Shown piece after piece: positions 13,431-25,887 of a DNA stretch of 64,000 nucleotides. The notes beneath the pieces were generated by a model that was given only the letters and a program-made list of their open reading frames with translations, searched no databases and was not told the origin of the DNA. Source of the DNA: Sphagnum compactum (lineage: Eukaryota; Bryophyta; Sphagnopsida; Sphagnales); the NCBI GenBank assembly GCA_965153455.1, contig OZ234502.1, positions 11,563,495-11,627,494 on the forward strand, read 5' to 3'. Numbering within the stretch: position 1 is the first letter of the stretch; every line of letters begins with the position of its first letter. Position numbers and translations under genes: made by a program.

Positions 13431-14700
13431 GAGCATCTGAAGTAGACCCCAAATTCAAATGCCTCTAGAGCATCCCAAGTAATGTAGTGTGTTTTTTTTG
13501 TTGCAGAATTTTCTCACCTTGGAGACAGAAAAAAACAGAAATCCATTGCGAATTGTACAAAGGGATTTTTGGGAAAAAAAAACACTAAAGTCGCCACATT
13601 TTGAAGGAAAGAAGAAGATAGAAGTCGCCTATTTTAGGCATTTGAGTTCATGTAAATCGCCAAAACTAGGCGGGATTTCAAAAAGCTTCTACTGTTCTGT
13701 CCAACCTCTAGCCAAATTTGGTTGATTCCTCTGGTGGATATTGATCGCCAGTCCACCTACTTGAGAAAATTGAAAAAAACAATTCCCTGATCCCAAGTGT
13801 TCCAAATCCAATCAGTGCATTCCAGTGTTCAATGGAAATTCCCAGTGTTTTTATTTCCAATTATCTGACATTGCATTAGTAGGCTAGTGACCATCCCAAA
13901 AGGGATTGAGTAGCAATTTGGAGACAAGGTCCTAGAACCTACCTGTCCAGTGTTTTCTTTTTTCAAATTTCTCATGTTGCGCCAAAAGTGGCAATCAGCC
14001 ACAAGAGGATTTAGCCAAATCTGGCTAGAAGTCAAGTAGAAAAGTAAAACAATCTAGGAATCCTATTACATGTTGGCAAACCACTATAACCTATTAGCTA
14101 AATATGGCGATTTAAAAAGAAGAACGCTAAAAATCTGCCCGAAGCCTCCAAAAAAACCTTGGCAATTAATTTCATAACTTTCTTCCTTGGTGATTTTTTT
14201 GGGAAATTTCCCAAAAAGTTCCCTTGACCATGTTGCTTGGGTCTTTTTAAAAAAATAGGAAAATGGTGAATTTTCGCCACAAAAAAAATCACTGAACCTG
14301 TCTACTTGAAGAGTGAAAAAAATTGCTATACAATTATTGCTACCAAATCAAAATGTGAGGCCAAATGTGAAAAATAAATAAATAGAGTTTTGGCGAAATT
14401 TTCCCAAAAAAAGGATATTTATTGCAAAATTACTTTTTTCTAATTTTGCACATTTAAGCCAAATTAACAGTTTTATTTCATGAATTGTGCAAAATTTGGC
14501 ACAAAAAAAAATAAAAATGGCTGTGAGGAATCCACTGAGGAGGAAATAATTCAATCTACAATTTCTAAAAATTCACAATTAAATGTCAACTTGCAACTAA
14601 GGAGAAGCAATTTGCTTCAGCAAGCCGAAAGACTAAAATTATAATCCAAATTTCTGTGAATTCAAAATGCACTGCAACGTGATGCTCTAAAATGGACATA
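13431..14700. other. AT-rich spacer downstream of XTH-A
   Basis: No gene, RNA or complete mobile element is recognised. Words such as TCGCC, GGCGA and TTTCCCAAAAA recur in both orientations around 13580-14410, which suggests old repeat debris. Confidence 0.5.
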
Positions 14701-14716
14701 TGCACAACATCCGGAT

Positions 14717-14722
14717 TTTATT
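14717..14722 (-). terminator. Polyadenylation signal of XTH-A
   Basis: AATAAA on the minus strand, about 35 bases beyond the XTH-A stop codon. The match is exact. Use as the real signal is inferred from position. Confidence 0.5.
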
Positions 14723-14756
14723 CAGGAGGGCGGGGGGACGTTTTGATATCCGGCGG

Positions 14757-16786
14757 TTATAAAATGTTGGTCCCACATTCCGCTGGAGGCGTTGGGTACC
14801 GCATCTTGTCAGTGCAGTAGTTGTAGACGAGGTAGCGATGGCGTACCCACTTGAGCTGATTGGTCTGGTGCCATGTAAGTGCTGGTGCTTGAGCCCACTT
14901 ATTACTGGAAGCAACTGCGCAGCCGGCAAGGTTATTGTTGTTCGGGACCGCGCATCCGTCGACGTTGAAGCCTTCGTAAGTCGCTATGAATGGAGCATAC
15001 TGCCAGTCGATCTTGACTCTGCCGCCTTCGGTGGCCCATTGAGATCCGTCCCACAGACTTGTGTACACTGCCATCGCCTGGCTGTTGAGATATGGCACCC
15101 CCAAGTTCTGGTTGTTCTTGAACACTCGAATGGGCACATTGTCCACCAAGAACCTGAAAAGAAACAGAATCACACACCATGGCAACAATATCAATAATTT
15201 TCTAGAAAGAAACTTCAATCTTAAGTACTCAGGCCCCTGGGCCTGGTGAACACAGATCCCAATTTTGCCTGAGACTATGACTGGAGTTCAGCCTAGGTGA
15301 AATTAGCCTTATGAGATGCTGGACATAAAAAGGGTATTTTTTGGTCTGCCATGAAATAATAAAATAGTTTTGAAATATTCTATTAAAACTAAATCTATTG
15401 TAAAAATATTTTCATAATCCAGATTTATCCAATTCTAATCACACTATTTACATTTAAGTATATTAGTAATATTATTATTTTCAATAAGTTGCACTCTATA
15501 ATTTTTTTTCACATAATTTGCAAAAGAAATGAAAAAAAAACTTCCACTAGAGTTCGCTAATTTGGGAGTGGATTCAGAGCTTACATGACGTAGTTTTGGT
15601 TCCAATTGACAGAGTAGTAGTGGAAATCTGCAGTTGGGTCGAACCAAAGGTTGATCCGTTGCTCTCGGTTACCAACACCATGGGCGTACACATTGGTCTG
15701 AAGTATGTAAGGCTGTCCAGTAATGTTTCCCAGGAACTCAAAGTCGAGCTCATCGTGAGTGGCACCATTCGAGGACAACTGCATTGAAATGTTTCACGCA
15801 GCAAGCTTCAGTTTTAGACTTCTCACAACAAACTCTTTTTTGTTAAATTCCCTGTAGGGAAAAAAAGAATGGAAACCTCTACCAAATTGAAGTTGAATTA
15901 GCAAAATTACACAGGGAAAACTCTCCAATGGGAATTGTGGCACCAATGTTTCAATGGTATTTTCCCATTGTCAAATAATCCATTTCATGTTTGTACAGGG
16001 GAAATTCAAGTTCTTCTTGATTGATGGCCTCATAGGGAATCCTAAAAAAGTTTGTTGTGGATCTCATGTGTCCCTCAACAATTTGAAATTAATGTGATGC
16101 TTGGTATGAATATTCTAATCCACTAAAAAACTACTACAGAAGATGCAGCACGATGCACAGACGCAACAAGAAATGATCTGCCAGGAGAATCGTCACTTAC
16201 ATAGAATGAGGTGACTGTGCCTGCGGAGTAGCCGGGTACCAACTTAATGTACATCCCGATATTTCCGAACAGATACTTAGACTTCGAGCCAAATCCGGCA
16301 GCTGCACAAATAAAAAGATGAAGAAGAAACAAACGCGTATTTGTCAGGAGTAAATTCGACAAATGCGAACGTTGGGCGAATGTAACACTACAGAGTTCGA
16401 CTATTAACACAGGCTGGTGCTAACTCCCATTGTAAGTGATAATAAGGGCTCGTGGTTTGCTCATGACCTGCTTGTTGATCGAGAACTAGCTGCACTTGCT
16501 GCCCGCCGGCCGAAACCCTGGCATGGTTATCATCCGAGAAAGCCTGATAATTCTGTTGAAACAAAACCGGTTGAGTAACAAATTTTGCACCTCCACGATT
16601 ATTAATGCTGAGGCCTCCTGCTGCAACTCTACCAGCTTCGACGCGGGCCACACCCATAAGACACGCTTGAGTCATGAGCATTGCCCAGATCACTGCTGCC
16701 ACGGCACTCCATTGCCTGCTGGTACTACTCCGCAAGCTGATCGAGATTGTAATTAGACCTCTAGTTGAGTACCTCATCATTCCCAA
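14757..16786 (-). CDS. XTH: Xyloglucan endotransglucosylase/hydrolase, copy A
   Basis: A GH16-family wall enzyme that cuts xyloglucan and rejoins it to another chain or to water, acting in the apoplast. Four exons: 16786-16468, 16301-16201, 15778-15585 and 15153-14757, totalling 1011 nt (336 residues) with agreeing phases. The catalytic motif [10 protein letters not shown] is at 148-157, with predicted nucleophile E150 and acid/base E154. An N-glycosylation site (NIT) follows at 158. The substrate-cleft segments SKYLFG and [15 protein letters not shown] are present. The last exon has the XET C-terminal domain, with VPIRVFKN and the paired cysteines of [11 protein letters not shown] and PAEC. 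The N-terminus is longer than usual: about 30 residues precede a hydrophobic segment ending near ARVEAG, the probable signal peptide. The first donor is GTCATG, weaker than the others. The second intron holds a TIR-bearing repeat. Family call is secure; the first Met is less so. Confidence 0.93.
15824..16059. mobile_element. MITE-like element (CACAACAAAC family) inside an XTH-A intron
   Basis: A 236-bp segment bounded by imperfect inverted repeats of about 30 bases, starting CACAACAAACTCTTTTTTG and ending in TTTGTTGTG. It lies wholly in the second XTH-A intron (15779-16200). A related copy lies at 17382-17661. No coding capacity is seen and no clear target duplication. Confidence 0.7.
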
Positions 16787-17021
16787 AAAGTGCTAGCTGC
16801 CAAGATGAACACTAACGGCCGAATCACTGAAAGCGTCAGATTATGCCTCTATACAAGAACAATCTGTAGTATGAGTACGTTTTGTGTACAGCTAGCTAGC
16901 CAAAGCTCTTGAAGCATGTCACAGACTCGGAAACCACAAGCAAGTAAAACACTACTGTAAGCCAAACAATGAAAGCTGATCTGGTCGCTTACAACAGGTC
17001 CGCAGCAACTGGTAGCTAGAA

Positions 17022-17030
17022 GCTATATAG
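17022..17030 (-). promoter_or_regulatory. Candidate TATA box of XTH-A
   Basis: CTATATAGC on the minus strand, about 240 bases upstream of the chosen XTH-A start codon. It would give a 5' leader of roughly 200 bases. Position and sequence fit a TATA box. No transcript evidence is available. Confidence 0.4.
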
Positions 17031-17381
17031 TGATTGCTCTAGATGAACTGAAATGGTTGTTGAGATGAAACTGGGAGTAGCTCCAGAGCCCATCTTAATA
17101 TGTGAGGATTTCTAAGCAATGGATGCAGCGAGAAGACGCGGTGGAGCTGGCTGCACAATGGACGAGTCACTATCTTTAGAAACACGGCAATAGGCGACGA
17201 TAGTTGACCTCGCTCACTACACAACTGACGGTGCCGCTTCTCACCAGCAGCTTCCGCGAAACTGGGTGATCACAGAATCATCCTCAATACTTTCACACAT
17301 CCATTCATCATCCATCCAACAGATCACACATCCAATAGATCCATGGACATTTAAAAACAGGGGTACCATATTTATTACCTT

Positions 17382-17661
17382 CGCAACAAACTTTTTTTGC
17401 CATTCCCTGTAGCCTGGTGGAAAAAAGACTGGAAACCTCTAACAAATTCAAGTTAAATTAACAGAAATTTCACAGGGAAAACTCTCCAAGTGAATGAATT
17501 GTGGGATCAATATTCAATGTTTTCTTCTAATTTTCCCAGTGTGAAAATAGGAGGATCATTGTATTTTCTTATTGTAAAACAAACCATTTCGTGTTTTTGC
17601 ATAGGGGAATTTCAAGTTTTTCTTGACGGTCTCACATGGAATCCTAAAACGGTTTGTTGTG
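17382..17661. mobile_element. Second copy of the CACAACAAAC MITE-like family
   Basis: A 280-bp relative of 15824-16059 in the same orientation, beginning CGCAACAAACTTTTTTTGCC and ending GGTTTGTTGTG. Both inverted termini and much of the interior align, including CAGGGAAAACTCTCCAA. It lies about 350 bases upstream of the candidate XTH-A TATA box. CTTC on both sides may be a short target duplication. Confidence 0.68.
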
Positions 17662-19375
17662 CTTCAGCAGCTTTGACACTGGTTACGTTCTTTTATGAAA
17701 TGTTGATTTTTTAAAAAGAAATTCTAAAGAACAAAATTCTGATGAAAGAAAGTATTGAATCTTCAAAAATATTCTATTTGTCAAAACTAGAATTTTAATT
17801 ATTTTAATAGACAAGTGTGAAATTTGCCCAAAGTACTAATATGGTAGCCTAGATGCACATGGGATATTAAGGGTTTTTTTATTAAAAAGATTGTGATATC
17901 AAGAATGTGACAATTTTTTCCCAAAACATTAGAAAATTTAGTTGAATTTAAATTAGGGCGAAAAAAATGCCAAAATCCTCCCAATTTTATAGTGAACAAA
18001 TCGAAAAAAATTGGTTGGAACAATAAAAACTGCATGAGACTCAATTCAAATCTTGGAATCAAGGGCACTAAGTAACCCAGCTGAGATGTAAAATGGTAGC
18101 ATTGAGGTTCATGGATGGATGGACGGATGGATGGATATTAGTATAGCACTAATATCCATCCATCTATCCATCCATGCTATGGTCAATTGTCGTGATTTAT
18201 CATTGAAATGCTTTAGACTTTACAAGAACCTTCTTTGCCAGCTATGATGAGCGAAGAAGCTTCATGGGCCACCACCAATTGCCTTGCCACGAAATCTTCC
18301 GAGAAAACAAGGCAGCAGCCATTTCAACTAATGCTTGCTGGCTGCCAGCCTCTCTTGTTGTCCTCCCACAACTTAGCTTCAAATTAGTACCCTACATTCA
18401 CGCGGAAGAAAGACACTCCAGTTCTCAGTTCAGGGTTTCGATAGCAGCTGCTGGATTTGCAGGGTTACTGGAAACTACCCAGAGATTCTCACGATATGAA
18501 TTATTATCCATCTGAAAGAAATAACAGACCATCATGTGCATGATGCTTGTATGTAAATTCTGTTTGATTTCCAGCTAGAAAATGAAATGAAAACTGAAGT
18601 CAATTCATCCAAAGGTCAATTCATCCAAAGCATCTTGGGTGAACATGGGTTCACAATTTTGTGATGCCTAGATACAAAACCCGGACTGGTACCAATCCCG
18701 GTTATGTAACCAGGCATCCACTGACCTGACTATAGTGGATTATTATACCCATCTTCAGCCCTTACTCCGCCCCGCCGGGTAATAATATCTACCAGCGGGT
18801 AAAGCCCAGGAGGGGATGACACTGAGCAGGAGGTTCACTGTATCAGATTATGTGACCCAGCACCTGCCACCAACCAGTGACCCATATCCATTGGAAACAT
18901 GTCCTAACTCAAGTGTGGATGAACTGCAACCGAGTAACCATTGTGGAACCTTGGTAACCTCTCTTGTGAACCCTGCTATTTCCCAATCACACTTGCCTCT
19001 AGGTGACTATCTATGTGAGTGAGTACCTATCACATTGTACAGTGCCTATGACTCATGTTTGATAAATCTTGGCAAAATAATTAATTGTTTGAAACAAAAG
19101 GGTCTGGCAGCCTCATCTGACTATCTTAAAATTTGGAGAGTGGTCAGTAACTAAGTAGCCATGTTTTGAATTGTTGCTTATATTAAGTAAGTCTTAGGTT
19201 CTCTTTTCTTTGGAATTTCAGCAAATTGTTGTCAGTTTTTTCTATTTCTTTTTAACTGGCCCTCTTAGGAATTAATTAGTGCTGAACCTGCTTTGTAGGT
19301 GCGGGTAAGGAATGTAAGTGATTATTATGTAAAGGGACAGCCACTGTTGTTAGTGGCTTCCCCTTTGTAACATCT
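17662..19375. other. Spacer between the XTH genes, first part
   Basis: No gene is recognised. Positions 18240-19020 are less AT-rich and hold open frames of 68-83 codons on the plus strand without family resemblance. A long hairpin lies at 18110-18176. Confidence 0.5.
18110..18176. repeat. Hairpin of ATGG-type microsatellite arms
   Basis: The left arm is CATGGATGGATGGACGG followed by ATGGATGGATATTAGT. The right arm is its near-exact reverse complement, with a few-base loop at TATAG. The arms are microsatellite-like, so it may have arisen by inverted duplication of a simple repeat. Confidence 0.75.
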
Positions 19376-19589
19376 GAGGACATCGATGATTGACATTGCC
19401 TTACATGAATCTGTGCATTTCTCTTATGCAAAATCTCTTGCTCAGTCGAGGACATCGATGATTGACATTGCCTTATGTGAATCTATGCATTCTTTTCTGC
19501 AACTTCTCTCGCTCATCTGAAGACATGGATGATTGACATTGCATTATTATGTGAATCTGTGCATTCTCTCATGCAACATCTCCTGCTGG
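19376..19589. repeat. Tandem repeat, three units of about 72 bp
   Basis: Units start at 19376, 19448 and 19519. Each begins GAGGACATCGATGATTGACA or a close variant and contains GTGAATCTGTGCATTCT. Copies differ by scattered substitutions and small indels. There is no coding frame across them. Confidence 0.8.
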
Positions 19590-22500
19590 AAAAGAGAAAT
19601 TCTGCCTGGTAATGCGCCCTCCAAATGCACTGCAGCATTTCTCCAAGGTTGTTATGCGTAGGGCAAGGAATGAGAAAGGGGTTGTTTGGGAATGAGGGTC
19701 TAATACGAGCAAGGCAAAAGCCAAGCTTGACAGTACAAAAATTCTTAGAACCCGTGTTCAAGGTTGTTACCCATTATAAAAATACTTTGCTTGTAAATCA
19801 GATGGCAGTGATGTTGTTAAGGAGAAGAGAGAAGGCACCTTGTAGGTAATTTTTTTCCAAATGAGGAACCTTATGTGAAAGGTGCCATCAAGCATTGACA
19901 TAGAAAATTTCAACATAGAAAATGTACTCACCCGCCACGTACATTAGAAAAATCCTAGTGGTTCTTTATGTAGGTAGGTATGACACTGGTGTCTACTAGG
20001 TAGGTAAATGCATGTGCATGGTTAGTACATAGCTATGGGTAGTTAGCTATACAGTGGTTAGCTATGGGATAGGAATACAACCAAACAGTGCTTCCTGTCC
20101 ACACACCTTCCATCCTGCATTCTGGGCTCGTGGGCTGGTGTACTCTAGCCCACTAGTTGGCTCATCGAGTTTGACTCCGTTCCCACTGAGGTCAATAATA
20201 AGGATGTACAGTCAGGCCTTGAACATGCCCCTGTGTTGTGGGTTCGTTTCTACATCACTGAAGTGGCCCGTGCCACTGGCTCCAGTGTAAACAGGACTAT
20301 GTAACTGCTCTAAGTGTGAACAGGGCCCTGATGATAGAGCCCAATTGTGAAAAAGATATTTTAAATTTAAAATTAATTCTCAGTGATGAAAATAATCCAA
20401 AATTCAAGATCTCCCCCACCTCATTTGGGAATTTCATCTTTTTATTCTATGAGCAAAAAATTATAACAAAAAAGGAGTATGAGTTGGTTTGAGATTGACA
20501 TCACAGTATAGAGCTTGAAGAATATGAACTTCACTAGCAAATTCTAATTGAAAGTTCTGGAGTTGCATACCAACGTTAGTTGGTTATTAGAAATAGAAAT
20601 GGCTACAAACCCCCATTGGTTTTATGTCAAGCTATATATCCACCTACCCACCAATGGGAAAAAATGAGGTAAATGGGCTTGTAAGGAATGGTCAATGGTC
20701 AATTGTGCAAAGAACCTTACAAGTGAAAGAACCTCATTTCATAAATTCTCATTGGTTTTCTTAACCTCTGCATAGGGTTGCAAAGAATTGTTGTTAATTA
20801 TTTGAACTCTTATAGTTGTGAGTCTTTGGAACATACTGGTGTGTTGTGTTGACAACTTTGACAACACTTCATGTGTTTGTGATTGTCAACTTGGGCTTTT
20901 TAGGGCTTCTTGTGATGCCACCTCTAAATTCTACTTTTGCTGGCAATTGAAGTAAGACATTGCACTTTGTATGGTTGGCATTTGTGCTTTGGCATTTTTG
21001 GCTGGATATGCACCTTGTTCCTAGCTGTCTTGGAGTGTGTACATGCCTATAGAGTCTCCAAGATGAACTTCGAGCTTTTGAAATTGAACAAGGCTATCAT
21101 AATATAGTAAAAAGACAAAATTATGATTTGGTGTACCCATAAAAAAAAATTCAAGACTTGGTAGTGCAGAGTTTATTTTGCACTTGCGTTTATCTACATG
21201 CCTTTCTTTTATGTGGTACATTGGAAAAATAAACCATGCAATATTTGACAAAATTCTATTAGACTAGTCTTTTTCTAATTCTAGGTGTAATTTATTAATT
21301 TGTTATTAGTCACGACATTCATATTTCAAGAGGATAAAGGGCATGTTTGCAAAACCACAACAATTTTTTAAAATATTTGTTAGAATAGGTTGCTCAAGAT
21401 GTTGCATTTCAAAAGCGATTGTCAATGCAAATAAGAAAAATGAAATGTAATAAATATGATGTCATGTATAAGGATAGGTCTTGAATATGTAAGGTGCGAT
21501 AGTTGTTCTTTTCCATTTGATCATAATCATCCATGAAAACTATGAATATTCAATCAAAAAACTTGAGGAGAAGGAATAAAAAGAATAAGAATTCCAGCAA
21601 TTGCAAAATTGTTGGTTTTCATGTCCAGATTTCTCTTGAGTCATATGATTGTTTGCTTCTTTGGCAATTTGCTAATGGTTTCTAGTTTCTACACCTCATG
21701 CAATTCCCCTATTATAGGCATGTACTCACCCCCACTATGGCTTTAGGGTTCGAATGTTTAATCACCTTAACAACCACAAAGAGAGAGGATGCAAACAAGC
21801 AAGTGATGCCAGCCTTACATTCTTTTCACAATTTTTTCTTAATGTTTTTTTACTAGAAGTATGTCTTTGTCGCCGTGTGGTTTATGTTGATCTAACTAAT
21901 TGTGATATGCGATGTCGTAATATTGTTTTGGAAAGTACGTTAGCATATTAGCATTAGGGGAAGTTGATTTCATTTTCTTTGGTTTCTACTTGAATTAACA
22001 GTGTACAAATTTTTTTTGACAATTATCTTGACTCTAGCTCGTGTTTTATTTTGATCTTGTGGCCTATGTGTCCAGACTAAGTCCCATATAGTATAGAAAA
22101 TGAAAATGCATGACAAGGATACCTTGTAACAAGATAAAAATAATTTAATTTAATTTCATATACATAAGTAGGTTTTGGGTGCTTGATCAATGACATAATG
22201 AAAACCTACTTTTTAAAATATATATTTTCCAGATTTAAATTTTCAAATTACAATACATATAAGGATGATGCTTGTTGTGGCACAATCTCAACAACATGCA
22301 ATTTTCCATGCCTAGGCTAGATGGGGAATAAAAACCAAAATAACGATTAGTTTTTTAAACATATACCTTTTTTTTCCTCTCTATCCCCTCACCAAGTTTT
22401 CTTGGAAAAATTTGGAAAATGATACACCATTTGCACCCTTTATTACACATTCATTTATTTTGGCCAGCCCAAATGAGCAAAATTAGTCAAATTTACACTA

Positions 22501-23062
22501 GAAAATTAAATCCAAAATTTACCCTTTTAGAAAAAAATCAAAACTTTGTCCAAAACATTTGAGGAGAAGAAGATTTAGTGTAAATTTGACTACTTTTGCT
22601 AATGTTGGATGCAGACAACTGGGATTAGAAAATGAAAATTTCAGAGTTGGATTGGAAACAGATGGGGAAGAATTAATTGACAAGGCGCAAGAAAATATGG
22701 AGGCACCATGAGGAACCATCATGGGAAAACATATGAGAGGATGACCTTCTATTGGGGTGTGACTATTTACAATAAATGATTGGTCTGACACTCCAAATTG
22801 TCATGTTCATGGCATAGTATCATCCTGTTGTGGATTTTCTTACTCTTACTATACATCTTTTGCTAGGAAAACAACTAAGAGTTACATATTGAAGTTCTGG
22901 AAAAAATTGGATTGAAATTGTTGATGAGAAAGAGGTGGTGTTTGTGGTCAGAGACAATGAAACCTTTAAACAAGCAGCTATTTTTCATTTCATGAATTGT
23001 TCCAGAGTAAAGATTTCTTACTGCCCCGCTCTCTCAAGGTTGAATAGATTTTTATGCCATGT
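19590..23062. other. Spacer between the XTH genes, second part
   Basis: No gene is recognised. Positions 19960-20050 contain GTAGGTA and TAGCTATG words similar to those inside the MITE at 26990-27363. The remainder is AT-rich unique sequence with only short, compositional open frames. Confidence 0.5.
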
Positions 23063-23157
23063 AAAGCCCATGGGCGCGAGCATTACTGAAAGCAGTTTTG
23101 CACACAGCTCTGGCCTCATGAATCATTATTTCAGTAATGCCCTTGCCCTTGGGCTTT
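23063..23157. ncRNA. Stem-loop resembling a plant microRNA precursor
   Basis: Two 29-base arms pair with about four mismatches. The left arm starts AAAGCCCATGGGCGCGAGCA and the right arm ends in CCCTTGGGCTTT. They are separated by a loop of about 37 bases. Arm length and loop size fit plant pri-miRNA hairpins. A short palindromic mobile element is the main alternative. It lies downstream of XTH-B on the minus strand, and its transcribed strand is unknown. Confidence 0.35.
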
Positions 23158-23460
23158 ATGCTGTACTTCACAAACAGAGAACTTGTGCACAGGTGCATAC
23201 ACCTTACTATTAGCACATACATACATATATTCTCCATGGAGCTCAGGTACTTATTTTGTGCATTCAATTGATTTCAGTGTTTGCCACACTGCTGATTCTT
23301 GCACATTCTAGACCATTAATACAGTGCTAATTCATACAAACAAAACAAGAAGCTTTTAAGCAGGTACATGGACAGACTCACAAACTCAGAACAATTCTCC
23401 AATGGTTGAATATGCGAACACAGGAACTTTAGGAACAACACTCTCTGAGAGTAAGAAATC

Positions 23461-23466
23461 TTTATT
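23461..23466 (-). terminator. Possible polyadenylation signal of XTH-B
   Basis: AATAAA on the minus strand about 410 bases past the XTH-B stop. It is an exact match but distant, so a closer non-canonical signal is also possible. Confidence 0.3.
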
Positions 23467-23874
23467 CCAACAAATCACTTTTGTTGCCACAGATTAACTG
23501 TGACATGCAAATTGTGTGTTGCACAAGTATGCACAAGTATGGCACCCACAAAAAATGCAGGCAATTAATTCCATACTGAACCGGGCAAGCAGAAATTCCA
23601 AAGTCTAGCTGGGACAGTATGCAAATACAATTTGGTATCCCACTTGACGATTGTGTAACACATGAACCAGATTTGTGTAAAATGCTCAAATTGAAAACCA
23701 CAGGAAACCTCAAATATAACAGCAACCAACCCCAACAAGTGCGAACCTTGGTCTATTATCTAGATCTCAAACTGTCCACCATTCTCAAGAGTTATGTGTT
23801 CAATCCCCTGTACACCGTTTGACATTCTGTCACCATAGAACCCACTATCTAGACATAATTGAGAGTTCCACCAA

Positions 23875-25887
23875 TCATAAAGTTTGGTACCAATTGATAG
23901 CACATTCAACAGGTGGAGCAGGGTATCGAACAGCGTCGGTGCAGTAATCATAGATAAGGTAATTGCTTTGGACATAATGCAACTGCTGGATCTGATTGGC
24001 ATTTAGGCCTTGGTACTGGGGTGAGTTCCACCACATGCTGCTTGCATTTGTGACGCATGCTTGGGTATTGCCAGCCACTACCTCACAAGCATTGACTCCG
24101 AAATCCTCAAAGGATGCAACAAAAGGTGCATAAGTCCAATTGAGCTTCACCCATCCATCATCAGTTGCCCAATTACTGCCATCCCATAGACTTGCATAAA
24201 TTCCTACTGCTTGGCTATTAGGGTATGGCACCCCCAGTATTTCATTGTTCTTGTACACACGAACTGGTGTCTGGTCTATAAAGAATCTGCAAAACCACCA
24301 CAAAGTGAACTATTAGATTTAACTCTGTTGCACAAATTAGGTTTATGTACCCAGAGTCTTTGCTTGCCAGATAAATTGTTCATCAAGTACTGATCTCTGC
24401 CTTTGATGAGTTCTATTCCACAGTGCCAAGACCTTCAATCTGATGCCAAAAGCGATAATGTCAAGGGTTTCAATTGATGCATAAATATGAGAAGCTTTTC
24501 AAGAGTTGTGTGGTGAAACAATTCCATTTTGAGCTGGATCATCACCTTTAGAAGAGAGTAATCATGCTGGTTCTGCAAATCTGATCCTCCCAAAAAAATT
24601 TAATACTTAAAAACAATTTCTAATTAGCTCATAAACAATTTCAAACCCCAAAAAACAGAATCTAGTAAAGAGCAATGGGCTCTTGGAGATCATGGCGGCA
24701 TGGATTGATCATGGGTGTGCAATCAATCACATTGTGTAATTAAGACTACAAATTCTCATATCTTTCTTAGCTACCCTTGATCTTGAATTTATGAAGCAAG
24801 TCTTTGAAAGTTTGTAGTAGCTAGCTGTGCTTAGGAGCTTACACAATGATGTTACTGTTCCAGAGAACAGAGTAATAGTGGAAGTCGAGACTTGGGTCGA
24901 ACCACAGGTTGACGCGCTGCTCCCGCCCCCCTACGCCTTTGGCGTACATATTGGTCTGGAGGGTGTAAGGCTCTCCTGTCACGTTTCCAAGGAACTCGAA
25001 ATCCATCTCGTCGTGCGTAAGCCCTGCAGATGAGAGCTGCAAACGAACAAACAAACAAGACCGTCAGCATTACTGCAACTGTACCCAATTTAATAGTACA
25101 TACTGCACATGATGGCCATAGTCCTCCGACCACCAACCAACTCATCATAGCTAGACACGTTCGGAAACTGTGAGGAGCTGCAGGAGCAGCTTCACTAACA
25201 TGCTATGACATTGCAATCCATCAATGACAAGCAACTGGACGGCGTTTGAACTTGGAATGTGAAGTTGGAGGTAGTGGTGAGAAGCAAATATTTTTTACAT
25301 AATACGCCGTCACAGTGCCAGCCGAATAGCCTGGAACAAGCTTGATTCGCATCCCTATTCTGCCGAAAAGATACGTGGTCTTGGATCCAAATGCAGCAGC
25401 TGCATACAGCACACGAAAGCGAAGTACAACGTTCATGAACTAAACTTCACAATGCAGCAGATGAACTTCACAATTATCCATGAGCTCTGCATTCAACTGA
25501 TCTCCACCCATCATGATCTGTGTCAAAAGTGGCTGGATGTCAAGAAAAGAATTGTGTCCGACATGACGGGATCAACACTATATGAGCTGCAAATGCAACG
25601 GAGCAGCAGCTACAACATCGATCGACACTAGAGTAGCTCATGAGTACTAGCTATTGCTCAAGCTCCAGTAACAGATTACCTGAGTCTTGATCGAGGACGA
25701 GCTCCACAAGTTCTGCACTCAGAACTCGGGTATGATTAGCATCGGTGGAAGAAAGATAGTTTTGAGTGAACGACACAGGAACCGCCGCCCTTGCTGCCAA
25801 ATGAGCCATTAACGCTAATAGAACCACTGCAAGCACCATGAACCGCGGAGCACCTGCAACATGTTTCCTGCAGCTAGAACAGTCCAT
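23875..25887 (-). CDS. XTH: Xyloglucan endotransglucosylase/hydrolase, copy B
   Basis: A second GH16 xyloglucan-remodelling enzyme, predicted to be secreted to the wall. Four exons: 25887-25680, 25399-25299, 25036-24843 and 24286-23875, totalling 915 nt (304 residues). Exons 2 and 3 have exactly the same lengths as in copy A (101 and 194 nt) with the same phases. A short basic start and a long hydrophobic run ([19 protein letters not shown]) form a clear signal peptide. The catalytic motif is [10 protein letters not shown] at 111-120, with E113 and E117 as predicted catalytic glutamates. Methionine at 114 replaces the usual Ile or Leu. An N-glycosylation site (NVT) is at 121. The C-terminal XET domain has [11 protein letters not shown] and PVEC. 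I chose the ATG at 25887. ATG 25839 would shorten the basic region, and a frame open to 26001 has no support. Confidence 0.93.
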
